From the NCBI GenBank assembly GCA_023231075.1, contig JALNWC010000096.1, forward strand, positions 1 to 8,410: a stretch of 8,410 nucleotides of DNA, read 5' to 3'. The notes below the pieces were generated by a model, which was given only the letters and a program-made list of their open reading frames with translations, did not search any database and was not told the origin of the DNA. This document shows, piece by piece, positions 4,739 through 8,410 of this stretch (positions are counted from its first letter, which is position 1; every line of letters begins with the position of its first letter). This DNA comes from Rhodoferax sp. Its GTDB lineage: Bacteria; Pseudomonadota; Gammaproteobacteria; Burkholderiales; Burkholderiaceae_C. The position numbers and the translations under genes are program-made.

Positions 4739-5419
4739 TCAACTGCGTTTGCGCGTCAAGTCAACCCCCAGTTGTTTGAGTTTGCGGTACAGGTGGGTGC
4801 GCTCCAGCCCGGTCTTTTCGGCGACACGGGTCATCGAACCATTTTCCTTGGCAAGATGAAACTCGAAGTAGGCTTTTTCGTATTCGTCACGGCCTTCCCG
4901 CAGTGGCTTGTCGAGCATGAAATTTTGCGTCGCTTGCGGCCCGGGCTCTGGTGCCAGTTCAGCGACGCTGAGGGGCATGTCGGCCAGCGCCACGGTGCCT
5001 GCTGCCGCCCCCATGGAGGACAAGGACGGCATGGACTGTGTGAGCTTGCGCAGGGCGCCGCGGGTCAGGCCCTGTTCGACCGCCTTGAGCAGTTTTTGCA
5101 GCGTGATCGGCTTTTCCAGAAAAGCCAGCGCCCCAATGCGCGTGGCTTCAACCGCCGTGTCAATGGTGGCATGGCCGCTCATCATGATGACAGGCATGGT
5201 CAGGGCACCGGAGGTGGACCACTCCTTGAGCAAGGTGACGCCATCGGTGTCGGGCATCCAGATGTCGAGCAAGACCAGGTCGGGCGCCTCGCGCAAGCGG
5301 GCGGTGCGGGCCTGGGCAGCGTTTTCCGCCAGCTCGACCGTATGGCCTTCGTCGTTGAGAATCTCGCACAACAGGTCGCGAATACCCAGTTCGTCATCCA
5401 CTACCAAAATGTTAGCCAT
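4739..5419 (-). CDS. NtrX-like response regulator lacking the AAA+ domain (REC + Fis-type HTH)
   Basis: This 226-residue protein starts with a receiver domain (residues 1-118): acidic pair D8/D9 in VVDDE, phosphoacceptor D52 in LLDIWMPDTDG, S81 in MMSGHA and K103 in FLEKPI. A Ser/Ala/Pro-rich linker (about 124-164) follows. The C-terminus carries the NtrX signature FMLDKPLREGRDEYEKAYFE and a Fis-type HTH (KENGSMTRVAEKTGLERTHL, 191-210). NtrX proper is about 450 residues with a sigma-54-activating AAA+ domain between these parts; that domain is absent here without any sign of damage. It should therefore bind DNA on phosphorylation but not open sigma-54 promoters. It is cytosolic and the likely partner of the NtrY-like kinase 41 nt upstream. 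AAGGGA lies 11 nt before the ATG. The name is descriptive; regulated genes are unknown. Confidence 0.9.
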   Translation of the reverse strand: MANILVVDDELGIRDLLCEILNDEGHTVELAENAAQARTARLREAPDLVLLDIWMPDTDGVTLLKEWSTSGALTMPVIMMSGHATIDTAVEATRIGALAFLEKPITLQKLLKAVEQGLTRGALRKLTQSMPSLSSMGAAAGTVALADMPLSVAELAPEPGPQATQNFMLDKPLREGRDEYEKAYFEFHLAKENGSMTRVAEKTGLERTHLYRKLKQLGVDLTRKRS

Positions 5420-5460
5420 GTACTTGTAGTTCCCTTGAGATTGGTATGCGCCATGTCACA

Positions 5461-7749
5461 TCAAATTGCCTGAGCTCCTGGCGCAGGCTCAACCGCGAAT
5501 GATAACGATACTTGCGCGCCGAGAATCTCATCGCCCTGCATACGGTTCGAAATCGACACCCGGCTGGCATGCTCGTCGGCGATTTTCTTGACCACCGCGA
5601 GGCCCAGTCCTGTGCCTTTGTCCTTGGTGGTCACATAGGGCTCAAACGCACGTTTGAGTATGTGGTCAGGAAACCCGGTACCGCAGTCCACCACCACCAG
5701 GCGTACCCGGCGCGCGCTGGCTTGCCACTGGGTTTTGACCAGCACGGCATGATCGGCATCGGCATGCCCCGCGCTCAGGGTGGCATCCTGCGCGTTTTGC
5801 AACAGGTTGTGCAAAACCTGGCGCAGTTGCTGGGTGTCGCCGAGGATGTTGGGGCAATCGGGGTCAAGCTCGGTCGTGACCGGCACCTGCCCCGGGTCGG
5901 CCGCATACAGGTGCACCACGTCATTGACCAAATCGTTGAGCTTGACCGGCCTGAGTTCGGCTGCCGGCAGGCGCGCGTAGTCGCGGAATTCGTTCACCAG
6001 CCGTTTCATCGCGTCGACCTGATCAACGATCGTTTTGACTGATTTGGTGAGCATGGCTTGTTCGGTTGCGCCCAACTTGCCCGTGAGCTTCATCTCCAGC
6101 CGCTCGGCCGACAGCTGGATGGGGGTCAGCGGGTTTTTGATCTCGTGCGCCAGGCGCCGCGCCACTTCACCCCAGGCCTGTGCCCTTTGGGCCGACACGA
6201 TTTCAGAGATGTCGTCAAACACCAGCAGGCGCTGCTCACCCGGCAAGGGTGCGCCACGCGTCACCAGGGTGATGACATCCTGGGCCGGGCGTCCGCTAAA
6301 GGGTCGGCCGATGCCACCGAGCTCAAAGGACTGCTGCCAATGGTCCAGCGTGTGCTCGCTGTGGGCGCTGAAAAAGTTGTCAAATTGCTCCTGCACCTGC
6401 TGACCGAAGGTTTGCAGACCTTCTATTTCCGCCAGTGGCCGGCCCTGATGCGCCGCCAGTGGCACCCGCAAAATACGCGTGGCGCCGGGATTGGCCGCGC
6501 AGATCAGGCCCTGGGCATCCAGCACCATGACGCCGGCCGTGAGGTTGTCCAGAATGGTTTGCAGGTTGGCGCGAGCCGCGCTCACCTGCGACATGCTGGA
6601 CTGCACCGCCTGGCGCGCGTCGGCAAGCTGCTGGGTCATCTGGGCAAATGAGCGGGTCAAGCCGTCGAGTTCATCGCTGCCGTGCAGGTAGGACTTGGGG
6701 GTGAGGTCGCCGACGGCCACCTGGCGCACGCCATCGGCGAGCAGCAGCAGGGGCCGGGCCAACTGGTTGCCCAGCACCACGGCCAGCAGCACCGCCCCAA
6801 AAACCGCCATGAACAAACTCAAGGTGAGCGTGCCGACATACATGCGGCGCAGGCCATCGCGGGCCAGCGCCCGCTCCTGATACTCGCGATTGGCCAGCGT
6901 CACGGCCAGGGCATCGGCCACCAGCGAGGCGGGCAGTTCTTTCACCGCCAGCAAGTAGTGCGGCTCGTTAAAAATGTCCAATTGAGCACTGGTGACGAGC
7001 GCCAGCGCCTTGATCCGGGCCCGGGGCTCGGTGCCTGCTTCAACATCGTCCAGGCCCTCGATCCAGGTGATGACGCGCTGGTCCCGCGCGGCCCTGAATT
7101 GCTTGGCCGTGGGCAACTCGGGGTTGAGCTGGTAGCGCGACTGACCCGCCGCCGCAATGAGTCGCCCAGACCCGCCCCACAGCATCAGGTCGTCGGCGCC
7201 CACGGCCACGCGCGCGCGCTCCAGCGGCAAGGCGGCGCTGGCATCGGGCGTGTCAGATAGCTGCGCCGCGCCAGCGCGTGCCTTGGCGGCCAGATCGATT
7301 GACAAGGCCTCCAGCGTGGTGCGCCCCAAATTCAGGCCAGCGTTCAGCGCGCCCTCGACCTTGACGTCAAACCAGCTTTCAATGGAGCGCGTGACAAACT
7401 GGTAGGACACCACGTAGATCAGCATCCCCGGTGCAAAGCCCGCCAGCGCAAAAATGGCCGCCAGCTTGACCAGCAAACGGCTGCCGAATTTTTTCTGCAC
7501 CAGGCGCCGGATCAGGCGCACCGCGATCCAGCCAATGACCCCCAGCAGCAGCGCCGCCACCACCACGTTGACGGCAAACAGCCGCGCGTAGTTTTGCTCG
7601 TAAAGCTCGCGGTTGGTGGTGGCCTGGGTCAACAGAAAGAGCAGCACCAGGCCAATGGCCACCAAGGCGGTCACCCCCAGACCCAGCAACCAGCGGACCG
7701 ACCGGGAATGGCTTGCCGACGACCTGTCAGTGGCCAGGACGGGTTTCAT
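5461..7749 (-). CDS. NtrY-like membrane sensor histidine kinase
   Basis: This 762-residue inner-membrane kinase has three N-terminal hydrophobic segments (about 19-41, 57-78, 93-118), an external region to about 300, a fourth membrane segment (about 303-327), a HAMP domain (about 328-380), a helical stretch and a PAS-like domain (about 395-515). The kinase core follows: H-box RRLAHEIKNPLTPIQLSAER with phosphoacceptor H535, N-box HNLLQNAQDAT with N652, G1 DCGTGFP (688-694) and G2 KDKGTGLGLAV (709-719). Arrangement and length fit NtrY. All catalytic motifs are intact, so it should autophosphorylate and pass phosphate to the regulator encoded next. The ATG at 7747-7749 overlaps the stop of the DUF4390 gene (ATGA), so it is translationally coupled. 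NtrY systems elsewhere affect nitrogen metabolism, redox response or envelope functions; the signal here is unknown. This is host core sequence. Confidence 0.93.
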   Translation of the reverse strand: MKPVLATDRSSASHSRSVRWLLGLGVTALVAIGLVLLFLLTQATTNRELYEQNYARLFAVNVVVAALLLGVIGWIAVRLIRRLVQKKFGSRLLVKLAAIFALAGFAPGMLIYVVSYQFVTRSIESWFDVKVEGALNAGLNLGRTTLEALSIDLAAKARAGAAQLSDTPDASAALPLERARVAVGADDLMLWGGSGRLIAAAGQSRYQLNPELPTAKQFRAARDQRVITWIEGLDDVEAGTEPRARIKALALVTSAQLDIFNEPHYLLAVKELPASLVADALAVTLANREYQERALARDGLRRMYVGTLTLSLFMAVFGAVLLAVVLGNQLARPLLLLADGVRQVAVGDLTPKSYLHGSDELDGLTRSFAQMTQQLADARQAVQSSMSQVSAARANLQTILDNLTAGVMVLDAQGLICAANPGATRILRVPLAAHQGRPLAEIEGLQTFGQQVQEQFDNFFSAHSEHTLDHWQQSFELGGIGRPFSGRPAQDVITLVTRGAPLPGEQRLLVFDDISEIVSAQRAQAWGEVARRLAHEIKNPLTPIQLSAERLEMKLTGKLGATEQAMLTKSVKTIVDQVDAMKRLVNEFRDYARLPAAELRPVKLNDLVNDVVHLYAADPGQVPVTTELDPDCPNILGDTQQLRQVLHNLLQNAQDATLSAGHADADHAVLVKTQWQASARRVRLVVVDCGTGFPDHILKRAFEPYVTTKDKGTGLGLAVVKKIADEHASRVSISNRMQGDEILGAQVSLSFAVEPAPGAQAI

Positions 7750-8378
7750 TTGCCCGACTCGGCTTCAAGAAATTGCTCGTTGCCGAGCACCACCGACCAG
7801 TCCGCCTGACCCATAGTGCCAATTTGCAGGGGCCGGGGCAACTGGGCCAGATCAAGCCAAAAGCGAAACTCGACCAGGTAGCGCGCGTTGGGCGCCAGGT
7901 CTGAGGCATCGGCGATTTTCCAGCGTGTCATGCGACGCACGGTGGCCAGGGCCTCGGTCCAGGAGTCAAAGTTCTGGTTCAGGGCCAAACCCAGGGCGGG
8001 CTCGGCGATCTCACCGGAGCTGATGTTGAGCCGCCAGCGATTGGTCAGTGGCTGGTAGGCCAGACGGAATTGACGCCTGGCCGTGACGATTCTTTTGTTG
8101 GTCCAGTACCAGCGCTCGCGCAACACATTGGCTTCGGCCACAAAAAAAATCGGAATACCCTTGTGCAGGGCATCGACCACGGCTGGCGACAAGTCAAACT
8201 GGAGCTGGGTGGAAAGCCAGAGCGCATCGTCAGCACGCTCGAGCCGCAGCAGCGGCCGATCCGTGCCGACAGGCGTCTGCGCCATGCCCACGCCAAGCCC
8301 CAGTACAGCCGCGGCCAGCCAACCCAGCAACAGCTTAGGCAGCCAACTTTTCCAACAGTGCGTAATAAAAACCATCAT
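7746..8378 (-). CDS. DUF4390 family protein with signal peptide
   Basis: This roughly 210-residue protein has an N-terminal basic-hydrophobic segment (KLLLGWLAAAVLGLGVGMA) ending in a likely signal-peptidase site before QTPVG, so it is probably exported to the periplasm. The mature part is mainly predicted strands, with conserved-looking motifs such as LHKGIPIFF, RERWYWTNK and YLVEFRFWLDLAQLPRPLQIG. It matches the DUF4390 family in sequence and in place, between rsmB and the ntrY-like gene of Burkholderiales. Its function is not known; conserved linkage suggests a link with the sensor kinase, perhaps at the envelope. I start it at ATG 8376-8378 (a second ATG follows at once); a TTG at 8399 would also be in frame. 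The chosen start overlaps the 3' end of rsmB by 44 nt. Its stop overlaps the ntrY-like ATG by 4 nt. Confidence 0.85.
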   Translation of the reverse strand: MMVFITHCWKSWLPKLLLGWLAAAVLGLGVGMAQTPVGTDRPLLRLERADDALWLSTQLQFDLSPAVVDALHKGIPIFFVAEANVLRERWYWTNKRIVTARRQFRLAYQPLTNRWRLNISSGEIAEPALGLALNQNFDSWTEALATVRRMTRWKIADASDLAPNARYLVEFRFWLDLAQLPRPLQIGTMGQADWSVVLGNEQFLEAESGK

Positions 8379-8410
8379 GCTCACGTGTCGGATTGTCAAC
8401 CAGTCCGGGC
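8335..8410 (-). CDS. rsmB: RsmB, 16S rRNA (cytosine-967-C5)-methyltransferase, last 24 codons only
   Basis: The minus strand from the right edge reads PGLVDNPTREHDGFYYALLEKLAA and stops at 8335-8337. The HDGFYYALLEK ending is characteristic of the RsmB (Sun/Fmu) C-terminus, where the catalytic fold ends with a GFFYA-like strand. RsmB methylates C967 of 16S rRNA with S-adenosylmethionine. Only the end of the gene is in the window, so catalytic cysteines cannot be checked. Its place before DUF4390 and the ntrY-like gene is the usual Burkholderiales order and supports the call. It overlaps the start of the DUF4390 gene in another frame. Confidence 0.72.
   Translation of the reverse strand, partial: PGLVDNPTREHDGFYYALLEKLAA

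Noticed and set aside
4772..5473. Plus-strand 233-codon frame over the response regulator
   Set aside because: It is a shadow of the minus-strand gene, which has all receiver and HTH motifs.
1..8410. CRISPR array, insertion sequence ends or a defence gene
   Set aside because: No regularly spaced repeats, transposase sequence or known defence domains beyond the toxin-antitoxin pair were found.

Overview
The window looks like a chromosome segment from a betaproteobacterium of the order Burkholderiales, most likely Comamonadaceae (Rhodoferax/Polaromonas-like). This rests on the high-GC coding style, the order rsmB - DUF4390 - ntrY-like kinase - short ntrX-like regulator, and the protein sequences. 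The genus is inference.

Left part (1-1462): the 5' two thirds of an M20-family metal-dependent amidohydrolase run off the left edge on the minus strand. Divergent from it, 49 nt away, is the remnant of a molybdopterin oxidoreductase. That gene has lost most of its interior and its C-terminal half but still reads as one open frame.

Centre (1463-4655): a very small integrative element sits in a tRNA-Phe gene. A 99-bp direct repeat (97/99 identical by eye) bounds it. The left copy (1463-1561) holds the 3' 48 nt of tRNA-Phe plus its terminator; the right copy (4557-4655) is part of the intact tRNA-Phe gene (4608-4683, minus) plus a second copy of the terminator. Excision between the copies would release a 3,094-bp circle. 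The element carries a P4-type tyrosine integrase, a HigB/RelE-like toxin and a HigA-like antitoxin that overlap by 4 nt, frame-broken remnants of one or two small genes, and about 300 bp of non-coding DNA rich in perfect palindromes. A 34-bp direct repeat with TTACATC motifs lies on each side of the reconstructed attP and probably marks the integrase arm sites. No structural, conjugation or recognisable replication gene is seen, so this is either a decayed prophage/island kept by its toxin-antitoxin pair or a minimal integrative element.

Right part (4608-8410): on the minus strand the order of transcription is rsmB (3' end only), a DUF4390 secreted or periplasmic protein, an NtrY-like membrane histidine kinase, an NtrX-like response regulator without the AAA+ domain, then tRNA-Phe. 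The protein genes overlap or are closely spaced and look like one operon. The kinase and regulator form a two-component pair. The tRNA has its own plausible -10 box.

The most useful points for follow-up are the exact limits and mobility of the 3.1-kb element, its terminator-preserving attachment site, the palindrome cluster, and the AAA-less NtrX.
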